DNA of 61,797 nucleotides from positions 1-61,797 of the forward strand of contig JAHBVG010000031.1 of the NCBI GenBank assembly GCA_019637695.1, written 5' to 3'. This DNA comes from Caldilineaceae bacterium (GTDB lineage Bacteria; Chloroflexota; Anaerolineae; Caldilineales; Caldilineaceae). The notes beneath the pieces were generated by a model. The model was not told where the DNA came from, did not search any database, and saw only the letters and a program-made list of their open reading frames with translations. This document shows positions 16,051 through 23,784 of the stretch, one piece after another (within the stretch, counting starts at the first letter, position 1; the number at the start of each line of letters is the position of its first letter). Both the position numbers and the translations under genes were made by a program.

Positions 16051-16964
16051 AAAGCAGCAGAGCCATTCAAGGTCAACGGGACGTAGCATCGGCGCGGGGC
16101 TGGGGATTGCCCATCGACGGCGAACAACTCCAGAAGATCCTCATCGGTGTTGTCGTCGGCCTCTTTTCGCTGTTAATACTCTTCTACATCCTCCTGCCCT
16201 TCTATTGGATGCTCAAGAGTTCTTTCCAGACCAATCGCGAGATCATGGCGATCCCGCCGATCTGGATTCCCAGCCAGCTTACCTTTGAAGGCTACGAGCG
16301 GGCCATGTTCATGATCCCCTTTGCCCGCTACCTGGGGAACTCGCTCTTTGTCTCGCTGGTGACAACATTGATTTCGGCCATGCTGGCGAGTATGGCGGCC
16401 TATGTGCTGGCCCGCTACCGTTTCCCCGGCGCGATGTTTATCCTGGCGCTCTTCTTGCTCACCCAGTTGATCCCAGGCATTACGCGCGTCTTCCCGGTCT
16501 ATTTCCTGATCAAAAACTTGAATCTGATCAACACCTATTGGGGATTGGTCATCGCCTACGTCAGCTTCTCGTTGCCCTATGCTGTCCTTATGCTGCAAGG
16601 CTATTTCGCCAATAGTTGCCCCATCGAGCTAGAGGACGCCGCGCTCATCGACGGCTGTACCTGGTTCAGCGCCTTCTGGCGCGTGGTGCTGCCCATCTCG
16701 ATTCCGGGGATCATGGCGATTGCCACCTTCACCTTCCTCGGCGCGTGGAACGACTTCCTGTGGGCGAGTCTGCTGCTCTACCAGGGACAGATGAAAACGA
16801 TCCAGGTGGGGCTGCGCGACTTTATCGGCGAAATGGGCGGCGTGCAGCGCGCCAACGCCTTCATGGCCGCCTGTGTCATGACCACCGTGCCCGCGGTGAT
16901 CCTCTTCCGCTTTGCCCAGCGCAACATGGTGCAGGGGATCAGCGCCGGCGCGCTCAAGGGATGA
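16047..16964 (+). CDS. Sugar ABC transporter permease (MalG/UgpE type)
   Basis: 305 residues. An N-terminal cytoplasmic tail of about 35 residues precedes the first membrane helix (VVVGLFSLLILFYILLPFYW). The EAA-like loop is ELEDAALIDGCTWFSAFWRV (about residue 192) and the family ending QRNMVQGISAGALKG is intact. The start overlaps the upstream permease by four bases. It forms the importer with the preceding permease and binding protein. Confidence 0.93.
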   Translation: MKSSRAIQGQRDVASARGWGLPIDGEQLQKILIGVVVGLFSLLILFYILLPFYWMLKSSFQTNREIMAIPPIWIPSQLTFEGYERAMFMIPFARYLGNSLFVSLVTTLISAMLASMAAYVLARYRFPGAMFILALFLLTQLIPGITRVFPVYFLIKNLNLINTYWGLVIAYVSFSLPYAVLMLQGYFANSCPIELEDAALIDGCTWFSAFWRVVLPISIPGIMAIATFTFLGAWNDFLWASLLLYQGQMKTIQVGLRDFIGEMGGVQRANAFMAACVMTTVPAVILFRFAQRNMVQGISAGALKG

Positions 16965-16968
16965 TCAT

Positions 16969-16999
16969 GGGGATTGGGGACTGGGGACTGGGGACTGGG
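16969..16999. repeat. GGGGACT heptamer tandem repeat (STRR-like)
   Basis: Four or more units of GGGGATT/GGGGACT in a row (period 7) directly after the permease stop. The complement ACTCCCC/AGTCCCC matches the heptamer type known as STRR in heterocystous cyanobacteria. Related units occur at about 1.37, 8.62 and 23.74 kb. Confidence 0.75.
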
Positions 17000-17003
17000 A
17001 AGA

Positions 17004-17114
17004 GGTGAAGCGTGTTGCGTGAAACGTGAACGATTGTCACCGTATGGTTGCCGCTGCTGCTATTGGATGAGGATACGGTGAAGCGTGTTGCGTGAAACGT
17101 GAACGATTGTCACC
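17004..17114. repeat. Two identical 38-base direct repeats
   Basis: Copies at 17004-17041 and 17077-17114 are identical and contain GTGAACGATTGTCAC, itself a GTGA...TCAC dyad. The same core recurs at about 22.69 kb and, with one change and inverted, at about 5.62 kb. The spacer between the copies has no ORF. Confidence 0.8.
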
Positions 17115-17260
17115 TGCTACTTGCAAACCTGCAAACTTGCAAACCTGCAACTTGCCACCACTTTTGCCTTTTGCCTTTTGCCCTTTGCCTTCTCTGCCCT
17201 TTGCCTTCTTCCGCTCTGGGCTATCTGCTAACTGCTACCTGCTAACCGCTCAAAGGATAT
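17115..17260. repeat. Low-complexity tract of TGCAAAC, TTTTGCC and CTGCTAC units
   Basis: Consecutive blocks of CTTGCAAAC (period 8), CTTTTGCC (period 7) and CTGCTAAC/CTGCTACC (period 7-8) fill the spacer before the isomerase gene. The last units end about five bases before the AAAGGA ribosome site. No ORF is credible. Confidence 0.7.
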
Positions 17261-17263
17261 ACG

Positions 17264-18223
17264 ATGAACCTCAAACACTCTGTGATGATCGGCTTTATGG
17301 GCCGCCAGTTTGACCGTTTCCATGAATATCAACCGGCCCAGGATCTGGCGCGCCGATTGGAGATGGCGAAACAGGTCAAGGATGCTGACGGCATTGAACC
17401 GGTTTACCCCAATGACTTTGCCGACATCGACACCACGCTCAAGTTGATCCGCGACACGGGGCTGCCGGTCTCGGCGGTGAACGTCAACGTCAAAGGGGAT
17501 CGCCAATTCCGCACCGGTTCGTTCTCATCGCCCGATCCGGCTGTGCGCCGCTCCGCGGTGGACTACGTCAAGACTGGCATGGATCTGGCCGCCGAATTGG
17601 GCGCGGAGATGATCACCGTCTGCACCTTGATTGACGGCCACAACTACAACTTCGAGGCCGACTACCTCAAACAGTGGTGCTGGATGGAAGAGGGGCTGGC
17701 CGAAGCGGCGCGCCACCGCTCCGATATCCGCGTCAGCCTGGAATACAAACCCAACGAGTCGCGCAATTACATCGTCATCGGCGACATGGGGCGCTCGCTC
17801 TACATGTGCGAACGGCTGGGGCTGCCCAATGTCGGCGTCACCATGGACGTGGGCCATGCCCTCGTCGCCAAGGAGACCCCCGCCGAGATGCTGGCGATTG
17901 CCGGGCTTTCCAACCGCCTCTTCTATGTCCACTTCAACGACAACGGTCGCGAATGGGATTGGGACATGCTGCCCGCCTCGGTCAACCTCTGGGACACGCT
18001 GGAGATGCTCTTCTACATGGATCGGCTCAACTGGAACGGCTGGCTGGCCTACGATGTCGTTACCCGCGACGGCGATCCCGTCGAGACCATGTCCGCCTCC
18101 ATCGAGATCGTCAAGACCGCAGAGAAGCTGCTCGAAAAGATGGGCCGCGAGCAACTCCAAGCCTGCATTGAGGAAGGCATCCCCGCGCGCACCTTCCAAC
18201 ACATGGTGCGATCGTTGTTGTAA
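17264..18223 (+). CDS. Sugar phosphate isomerase/epimerase (xylose-isomerase-like TIM barrel)
   Basis: 319 residues. Metal-ligand positions of the AP-endonuclease-2/xylose-isomerase-like barrel are present: SLEYKPNESRN (Glu, about residue 160), VTMDVGHALVAKE (Asp/His, about 196) and YVHFNDNGREWDWD (His/Asp, about 225). The ATG follows AAAGGA. Family members epimerise or isomerise ketoses or related sugars. It is directly upstream of the glycosidase-like genes, so it probably processes their product. The specific sugar is not known. Confidence 0.85.
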   Translation: MNLKHSVMIGFMGRQFDRFHEYQPAQDLARRLEMAKQVKDADGIEPVYPNDFADIDTTLKLIRDTGLPVSAVNVNVKGDRQFRTGSFSSPDPAVRRSAVDYVKTGMDLAAELGAEMITVCTLIDGHNYNFEADYLKQWCWMEEGLAEAARHRSDIRVSLEYKPNESRNYIVIGDMGRSLYMCERLGLPNVGVTMDVGHALVAKETPAEMLAIAGLSNRLFYVHFNDNGREWDWDMLPASVNLWDTLEMLFYMDRLNWNGWLAYDVVTRDGDPVETMSASIEIVKTAEKLLEKMGREQLQACIEEGIPARTFQHMVRSLL

Positions 18224-18227
18224 GCAA

Positions 18228-18249
18228 AACGTTTGAACGTTCAAACGTT
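18228..18249. repeat. 22-base perfect AACGTT-type palindrome
   Basis: A perfect palindrome of AACGTTTGAAC half-sites starts four bases after the isomerase stop and lies 26 bases before the next ATG. It may be an operator or another tandem repeat (GTTTGAAC/GTTGAAAC units). Confidence 0.6.
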
Positions 18250-18275
18250 GAAACGTTCCCACCAAGGAGTCCCCC

Positions 18276-19286
18276 ATGACCCACATCACAATTGACGGTG
18301 AACGCTTTTTGATCGACGGCGAACCCACGTACAAGGGCGCGAGCTTCCGCGGCTGGCCGGTGGAAGGTCTGCTAATGAATGTGCGTATGGTGCAGGCCAC
18401 CTTTGACGATACCAATCCGGAGACGCGTGACCGCTGGGCCTATCCCGACACGGGCGTTTGGGATCCGGAGCGCAACGTGCGCGAGTTCCTGGCGGCCATG
18501 CCAGAGTACCGGGATCACGGCATCCTCGCGGTGACGTTGAACTTTCAGGGCGGCAATCCCAACCGCTACGACCGCCACCAACCCTGGATCAACACAGCCT
18601 TCACGGCGCAGGGCGAATTCAAGCCCGATTATCTGGATCGGATGCGCCGGGTGATCGAAGGGTTGGATCGATTGGGCATGGTCGCCATCCTCGGCGTCTT
18701 CTACTTCGGGCAGGACGAACACCTGACCGACGAAGCCGCGGTGCTGTGCGCCCTGGACAACGCCATCCATTGGGTGTTGGACCAGGGGTACGGGAATGTG
18801 TTGATCGAGGTGAACAACGAGTGTGACGTGCCCCGCTACGAACACGAGATTCTCCAGCCGCAGCGCGTCCACGAGTTGATCGAGCGGGCCAAAGGGATCA
18901 CCAAAGGCGGTCGTCGTCTGCTCGTGGGGACGAGCTTCAAGGGTAATTCGATTCCAACCGAAAATGTGGTCGCCGTCTCCGATTTTCTACTCATCCACGG
19001 CAACGGCGTCTTGGACCCCAACCGCATCGCCCAAATGGTGGGAGAGACGCGACAGGTTCCCGGCTACCGGCCCATGCCCATCCTCTTCAACGAGGACGAT
19101 CATTTCGACTTCGACAAAGAGTGGAACAACTTCGTCGCCGCCGTCTCGCGCTACGCATCGTGGGGCTATCTCGAATGCGGCGAGAACAACTACCACGACG
19201 GCCACCAATCCCCGCCGGTGCAGTGGGGACTCAACACCGAGCGCAAGCGCGATTTTGCGCGGCTGGCGCGAGAGATGACGGGGTGA
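18276..19286 (+). CDS. Glycoside-hydrolase-like TIM barrel protein, copy 1
   Basis: 336 residues, no signal peptide. A short N-terminal strand pair (ITIDGERFLIDGEPTYKGAS) leads into a clan GH-A-like barrel. LIEVNNECDVP (about residue 175) places a Glu after Asn-Asn as in the acid/base NE motif. PILFNEDDH (about 270) gives a second Glu in the nucleophile position. It is closely related to the next gene over its whole length, indicating a tandem duplication, and more distantly to the gene at 21388. The lack of secretion signals suggests action on imported glycosides. Hydrolytic activity is inferred. Confidence 0.7.
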   Translation: MTHITIDGERFLIDGEPTYKGASFRGWPVEGLLMNVRMVQATFDDTNPETRDRWAYPDTGVWDPERNVREFLAAMPEYRDHGILAVTLNFQGGNPNRYDRHQPWINTAFTAQGEFKPDYLDRMRRVIEGLDRLGMVAILGVFYFGQDEHLTDEAAVLCALDNAIHWVLDQGYGNVLIEVNNECDVPRYEHEILQPQRVHELIERAKGITKGGRRLLVGTSFKGNSIPTENVVAVSDFLLIHGNGVLDPNRIAQMVGETRQVPGYRPMPILFNEDDHFDFDKEWNNFVAAVSRYASWGYLECGENNYHDGHQSPPVQWGLNTERKRDFARLAREMTG

Positions 19287-19350
19287 GGCGACGACAGGAT
19301 ACGCCCCTCGCCCCTCGCAATTCGCAATTCGCAATACGAAAGAGACGATC

Positions 19351-20364
19351 ATGACACACGTAACCATCAACGGTGAACAATTCTATATTGACGGCGAAGT
19401 GACCTATCCGGGGCGAAGCTGGCGCGGGCACAAGATCGAGGGGTTGTTGATGAACAGCCGCATGATCCAGGCCACCTTCGACGATGAAAACCCGGAGACG
19501 CGCTCACGCTGGGCCTATCCCGACACGGGCAAATGGGACGCCGAGCGCAATGTGCAGGAGTTCCTCGCCATGCTGCCCGTCTACAACGAACACGGCTTGC
19601 TGGCGGTGACGGTCAACTTTCAGGGTGGCAGTCCCGAAGGCTACAGCAAGGGTCAGCCGTGGAGCAACACCGGGCTGGACGCCGTCGGCGATCTGAAACC
19701 GGACTATCTCGACCGGATGCGGCGGGTGCTGGACCGGCTGGACGAACTGGGCATGGTCGCCATCCTCGGCATCTACTACTTCGGCCAGGATGAACGGCTG
19801 AACGACGAGGCCGCCGTGATCCGCGGCGTGGAGAATGTGGTCAACTGGGTGCTGGATCAGGGCTACGAGCATGTACTGCTCGAAGTGAACAATGAGTGCA
19901 ATGTCAAAAAGTACGAACACGAGATCTTGCAGCCGCATCGCATTCACGAGTTGATCGAACGGGCGAAGGAGATCACCAAAGATGGGCGTCGCCTGCTGGT
20001 GGGGACGAGCTACGGCGGCAACTTTGTGCCGCTGGAGAATGTGGTCCGCACTTCCGATTTTCTGCTGCTCCACGGCAACGGCGTCTCCGATCCCAACCGC
20101 ATCGCCGAAATGGTGGAGCAGACGCGCCAGGTCCCTGGCTACCGGCCCATGCCCATCCTCTTCAATGAGGACGATCACTTCCACTTCGAAGAGGATTGGA
20201 ACAACTTCATCGCCGCAGTTTCGCACTATGCCTCCTGGGGCTACTTCGATCCGGGGCAGAACGATTACGAGGACGGCTACCAGTGCCCGCCGGTCAACTG
20301 GGGGTTGAACACCGAACGCAAACGGGGCTTCTTCCAACTTCTCAAAGAGATGACAGGCTACTGA
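19351..20364 (+). CDS. Glycoside-hydrolase-like TIM barrel protein, copy 2
   Basis: 337 residues, collinear with the preceding gene and identical over long blocks (YPDTGxWDxERNVxEFLA, LDRMRRV, GYRPMPILFNEDDH). The presumed acid/base Glu is in LLEVNNECNVK and the presumed nucleophile in LFNEDDH. The duplication is old enough that many surface positions differ while both catalytic Glu motifs are kept, so both copies are likely active. The stop is one base before the next ATG, suggesting co-translation with the BKACE-like gene. Confidence 0.7.
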   Translation: MTHVTINGEQFYIDGEVTYPGRSWRGHKIEGLLMNSRMIQATFDDENPETRSRWAYPDTGKWDAERNVQEFLAMLPVYNEHGLLAVTVNFQGGSPEGYSKGQPWSNTGLDAVGDLKPDYLDRMRRVLDRLDELGMVAILGIYYFGQDERLNDEAAVIRGVENVVNWVLDQGYEHVLLEVNNECNVKKYEHEILQPHRIHELIERAKEITKDGRRLLVGTSYGGNFVPLENVVRTSDFLLLHGNGVSDPNRIAEMVEQTRQVPGYRPMPILFNEDDHFHFEEDWNNFIAAVSHYASWGYFDPGQNDYEDGYQCPPVNWGLNTERKRGFFQLLKEMTGY

Positions 20365-20365
20365 G

Positions 20366-21184
20366 ATGGAAAAACTGGTCATCACCGTAGCGCCGTGTAC
20401 GCCGCCCGCCTACTTTGATCACCTGCCCGCGGGGATGCGGTTGACGCCGGAGACCATCGCCGACGAGGTCTACCGGGCCTACAACGCCGGCGCGTCGCTG
20501 GCCCATTTGCATGTCCTCGACGAGGATGGCTACCCCACTAAGGATCTGTCCGCCTTCCGCCGCACGCTGGCGTTGATCCGCCAGCGCTGCGACATCGTCC
20601 TCGAAGGCTCCACCGGCGGCGTCAACACGCTGACCCCGGCGGAGCGCTGTGTCTCGTTACAGGCGGGCGTGGAACTGGCCTCACTCAACCCAGGATCGGT
20701 CAACTACGACGGCGGCGTCTACGTCAATAGCCCGCAAGATATCGACTTCTGGGTGAAGGAGATGCATCGTCTCGGCGTCAAGCCCGACATCGCCATCTTC
20801 GAGACGGGCATGATCGCCAACGCCATGCGCTACGCTGAGGAAGGGTTGATCGGACCGCCCTATCTCTTCGCCTTTGTGCTGGGGCAGCGCGGGGCTATGC
20901 CGGCCACGTCCAAAAACCTTATGCACCTTGTCGAGTCGCTCCCCCGCGACTCGATCTGGGGGGTGGCCGGTCACAGCGGCAACGATCTGTGGGCCAGCTC
21001 CATGTCGATCCTCATGGGTGGGCAGGCCCGCGCCGGCTTCGAGGACAATGTCTACTATCGCCCCGGCGAGAAGGCCACCAGCAATGCCCAACAGATCGAA
21101 CGGCTCGCCCGCATCGCCGGCGAAGTGGGGCGTCCGATTGCCACGGCAGCGGAGACGCGGCAACTGCTGGGCATCGCGGCGTAG
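20366..21184 (+). CDS. Beta-keto acid cleavage enzyme (BKACE, DUF849)
   Basis: 272 residues. The family N-terminus LVITVAPCTPP (residue 3) is followed by TPETIADEVYRAYNAGASLAHLHVLDEDG with the metal-binding HLH, then LEGSTGGV and LASLNPGSVN. WGVAGHSGNDLW near residue 195 also fits. BKACE enzymes condense a beta-keto acid with acetyl-CoA and release a new CoA ester plus acetoacetate. Its place among sugar genes suggests that the pathway passes through a beta-keto acid, for example a keto-sugar acid. The actual substrate is not predictable here. Confidence 0.85.
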   Translation: MEKLVITVAPCTPPAYFDHLPAGMRLTPETIADEVYRAYNAGASLAHLHVLDEDGYPTKDLSAFRRTLALIRQRCDIVLEGSTGGVNTLTPAERCVSLQAGVELASLNPGSVNYDGGVYVNSPQDIDFWVKEMHRLGVKPDIAIFETGMIANAMRYAEEGLIGPPYLFAFVLGQRGAMPATSKNLMHLVESLPRDSIWGVAGHSGNDLWASSMSILMGGQARAGFEDNVYYRPGEKATSNAQQIERLARIAGEVGRPIATAAETRQLLGIAA

Positions 21185-21224
21185 AGACGACCGCGGACGG
21201 CGGACCGCAGACGAACTTCTGCTC

Positions 21225-21325
21225 GTTCCATGCTCTGCGTGGAATGCTTCTGCGGACGCTCCGCGTCCTCTGCTGCCTGAGATGCGGAGCGCCTGGCAGA
21301 GGTTTCCACGCAGAGCGTGAGGAAC
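21225..21325. repeat. Imperfect inverted repeat (GTTCC...GCTCTGCGTGGAA type)
   Basis: Arms 21225-21244 and 21304-21325 pair with small mismatches, and an inner GACGCTCCGC/GCGGAGC stem lies in the loop. It sits in the 203-base gap between the BKACE gene and the third glycosidase-like gene. A single arm of CCAATATCCAATACCC units (about 21349-21376) follows. Confidence 0.6.
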
Positions 21326-21387
21326 CAGCACTGGACGGCGGACGACGCCCAATATCCAATACCCAATATCCAATTAGGAGTTCCCCC

Positions 21388-22647
21388 ATGCCCAAAACAT
21401 CCGTCGACGTGCGCGGCACGTCGATCCTCATCAACGGAGAGCCAGTCTATGCCGAGATTGAAGGCAGCAACCCCGACGCGCATGGACTGCTCATGAACGC
21501 TCGCTTTATCCAGGGGATCTTCGACGACCGGGCGCTGCCCCATCGCTTTTCCCGTTTCGGCTACGGCGACTGGGACCCCGAAGCCAACACGGATCGCCTG
21601 ATCGCGGCGCTGCCCGAATGGTACCGCTACGGTCTGCGCGCCTTCACCGTCGGTCTGCAAGGCGGCGGGCCGGTCTACACCATTGACGATTGGAGTACCA
21701 TCGACAACAACCCCTATGGCAACGACGGCAAATCCTTCAACGCCGCCTACGCCGGGCGGCTGGATCGGCTGATCCGCGCCTGCGACGAGATCGGCATGGT
21801 CGTCATCGTCAGCTATCTCTACGCGTCGCAGGGTCCGCGGCTGCGCGATGGACGCGCCGTGCGCAATGCCGTCATCGGCGCGTCCCGATTTTTGCGCGAG
21901 GGCGGCTATACCAATGTCATCGTCGAGGTCGCCAACGAATACAACCTTAACGGCTTCGCCATCCACCCCATCATCCAGAGCGCCGAGGGGATCTCCACCC
22001 TCATCGACCTGGCTCGTCAGGAATCGGGGCTGCTCGTCGGTTCCAGCGGCACGGGCAATTTCGCCAACCGCGAGGTGGCCGAGGCCAGCGACATCATCTT
22101 GATCCACGGCAATGGCGCTTTCCGCCAGGAGTATTATAACCTGGTGAAGAAGGTACAAAGCTGGGATCTGAACAAGCCCATCGTCTGCAACGAGGATTCG
22201 CCGCGGGTCAGCCAGCTCAAGGTTGCCTATCAGACGAAGACATCCTGGGGCTATTACAACAACCCCACCAAACAGGACCCGCCAGCGGATTGGTCGGTGA
22301 CGCCGGGGCAAGACACCTTCTTCGCCCGGCGCATGGCCGAGGGGATCGGAATTGATCTGCCGCCGCTGCCCAAAGAGGAACACTACTACTTCCAGGGCTT
22401 CACGCCGCACATCGAACTCGACGGCAAACGGTGGCTGCACGTGGCTGCGCTCTACCCCGAAAAGGTCGATTATGTGGAATATTATTGCAACGGCCAATTC
22501 GTGGATCGCGCCTACGACGAACCTTTCTACATCGACTACCTCACCACCTGGATTCAAGGTCCCGTCTATCCCAAACCGGGGGATCGTTGGCTGGCGCGCG
22601 TCGTCCAGAGTGACGGCGAGGAAATTGAGTTAGTGCGTGATGCGTAA
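21388..22647 (+). CDS. Glycoside-hydrolase-like protein, divergent third paralogue with C-terminal extension
   Basis: 419 residues from the ATG at 21388, preceded by TAGGAG; the in-frame reading upstream overlaps the BKACE gene. The same N-terminal pattern is present (ILINGEPVYAEIEGSNPDAHGLLMNARFIQ, split), then the barrel with VIVEVANEYNLN (acid/base Glu) and KPIVCNEDSPR (nucleophile Glu). Compared with the two tandem copies it adds about 80 residues at the C-terminus (EEHYYFQGFTPHIELDGKRW onward), probably a beta-sandwich. It likely acts on a related but different glycoside. No signal peptide. Confidence 0.65.
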   Translation: MPKTSVDVRGTSILINGEPVYAEIEGSNPDAHGLLMNARFIQGIFDDRALPHRFSRFGYGDWDPEANTDRLIAALPEWYRYGLRAFTVGLQGGGPVYTIDDWSTIDNNPYGNDGKSFNAAYAGRLDRLIRACDEIGMVVIVSYLYASQGPRLRDGRAVRNAVIGASRFLREGGYTNVIVEVANEYNLNGFAIHPIIQSAEGISTLIDLARQESGLLVGSSGTGNFANREVAEASDIILIHGNGAFRQEYYNLVKKVQSWDLNKPIVCNEDSPRVSQLKVAYQTKTSWGYYNNPTKQDPPADWSVTPGQDTFFARRMAEGIGIDLPPLPKEEHYYFQGFTPHIELDGKRWLHVAALYPEKVDYVEYYCNGQFVDRAYDEPFYIDYLTTWIQGPVYPKPGDRWLARVVQSDGEEIELVRDA

Positions 22648-22800
22648 TTCGTGATGCGTGATTCGTGATTCGTGATTCGTGATTCGTGATTCGTGAACGA
22701 TTGTCACTTGCAAACCTGCAAACCTGCAACCTGCTATTCTACGCTCGTCTGCGGTCTGCGCTGACTGCTACCTGCTATCTGCTACCTGCTATTCAGGAGT
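22648..22800. repeat. Tandem ATTCGTG, TGCAAACC and CTGCTAC repeats
   Basis: After the stop come about six period-7 units of GTGATTC, then GTGAACGATTGTCAC, TTGCAAACCTGC units and CTGCTACCTGCTAT units. The order matches the tract at about 17.0-17.25 kb. The block ends at the ribosome site of the next gene. Confidence 0.75.
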
Positions 22801-22806
22801 CGATCC

Positions 22807-23670
22807 TTGACAAGACTTCTTTCCATCAGCGCCGTGGCCTATGATGGTCATGATCTGCCGACGGCGCTGCGTCATATCCGCGAGTTGGGCGTGGAGCGGG
22901 CGGAACTGGCCTTCATCAAGGGCTATTCGGGGACCTTTGACGAGCGTGTTTTCGATGAGGCCAACGCCCGCCATATCCGCGATCTACTGGACGAGGCAGG
23001 GCTGTCCTCGCTGGCCCTTTCGGCGCAGATGGATCTGACCGAGGTTGGGGCTGTCCACCATTTCACGCGGCGGCTGCACTTTGCCCAGATTGTCGGCGCG
23101 CGGATCGTCATCACCAATGCCGGCCCACCGGCGCGGCGGGCGGTCTTCGATGACAACATACGAGAACTTGCCACCGTCGCCCAATCGCTGGGGATGATCA
23201 TCGCGCTGGAAAATCCCGGCGACGGGCGCGCCAGCATCGTCAACGACGGCCCAACCGGCGCCGCCGTGATCGAAGAGATCGGGTCGCCAGCCGTGCGGCT
23301 CAACTACGACTTCGGCAACGTCATCTCTCACTTCGCCGGCCGCGTCCGCCCTGAGGAGGATTACAAAGCCGCGCTGCCCTACGCCGCCTACCTCCACATC
23401 AAGGATGTGCAGACCGCCAACAACCCAGAGCAGCGCTGGTCCTTCCCGGCGGTGGGCAGGGGCGAGATCGACTATGCCGCCATCCTCGCCGATCTGGCTG
23501 CCTGCGCGCCGGATCTGCCAATCAGCATCGAGATCCCCACGCGGGTCAGCCGCGCCGCCGACGCCTCCCCGCGCATCGCCCCCCATCCCCGTCCCCTGGC
23601 CGAGGTTGATGAGATGCTGCGCGGTTCGGTAGAATATATGAAGGAACAGGATCGGCGTGAAAGATATTAG
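22807..23670 (+). CDS. Sugar phosphate isomerase/epimerase (TIM barrel)
   Basis: 287 residues, starting at a TTG (22807) placed seven bases after AGGAGT; no ATG serves better. Metal ligands of the xylose-isomerase-like barrel can be seen: IIALENPGDG (Glu, about 139), VRLNYDFGNVISH (Asp, about 166), AYLHIKDVQ (His/Asp, about 198) and ISIEIPTRV (Glu, about 240). Together with the downstream kinase and cupin isomerase it suggests conversion of a sugar to a triose- or tetrose-type ketose. The stop codon lies inside the left arm of a palindrome. Confidence 0.82.
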   Translation: MTRLLSISAVAYDGHDLPTALRHIRELGVERAELAFIKGYSGTFDERVFDEANARHIRDLLDEAGLSSLALSAQMDLTEVGAVHHFTRRLHFAQIVGARIVITNAGPPARRAVFDDNIRELATVAQSLGMIIALENPGDGRASIVNDGPTGAAVIEEIGSPAVRLNYDFGNVISHFAGRVRPEEDYKAALPYAAYLHIKDVQTANNPEQRWSFPAVGRGEIDYAAILADLAACAPDLPISIEIPTRVSRAADASPRIAPHPRPLAEVDEMLRGSVEYMKEQDRRERY

Positions 23671-23726
23671 ATATTGGGTATTGGATATTGTGGAATTAGC
23701 GCCAATATCCAATACCCAATATCTAA
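23667..23726. repeat. 24-base perfect inverted repeat of CCAATAT/CCAATAC heptamers
   Basis: Arms 23667-23690 and 23703-23726 pair perfectly around a 12-base loop. They consist of period-7 CCAATAT and CCAATAC units. The left arm includes the stop codon of the upstream isomerase gene. CCCCAAT heptamers follow to about 23775. Confidence 0.85.
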
Positions 23727-23775
23727 TACCCAATATCCAATCCCCAATCCCCAATCCCCAATCACCATTTCTGGA
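23727..23775. repeat. CCCCAAT heptamer tandem repeat (STRR-like)
   Basis: CCAATAC, CCAATAT and then several CCCCAAT units in tandem, ending just before the dhaK ribosome site (GGAG). CCCCAAT is the same heptamer described as STRR in heterocystous cyanobacteria. Confidence 0.75.
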
Positions 23776-23784
23776 GTCCCACCC

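Noticed and set aside
23667..23775. Repeat tract as a CRISPR array
   Set aside because: Units are 7 bases long, contiguous and without unique spacers; no cas gene is present.
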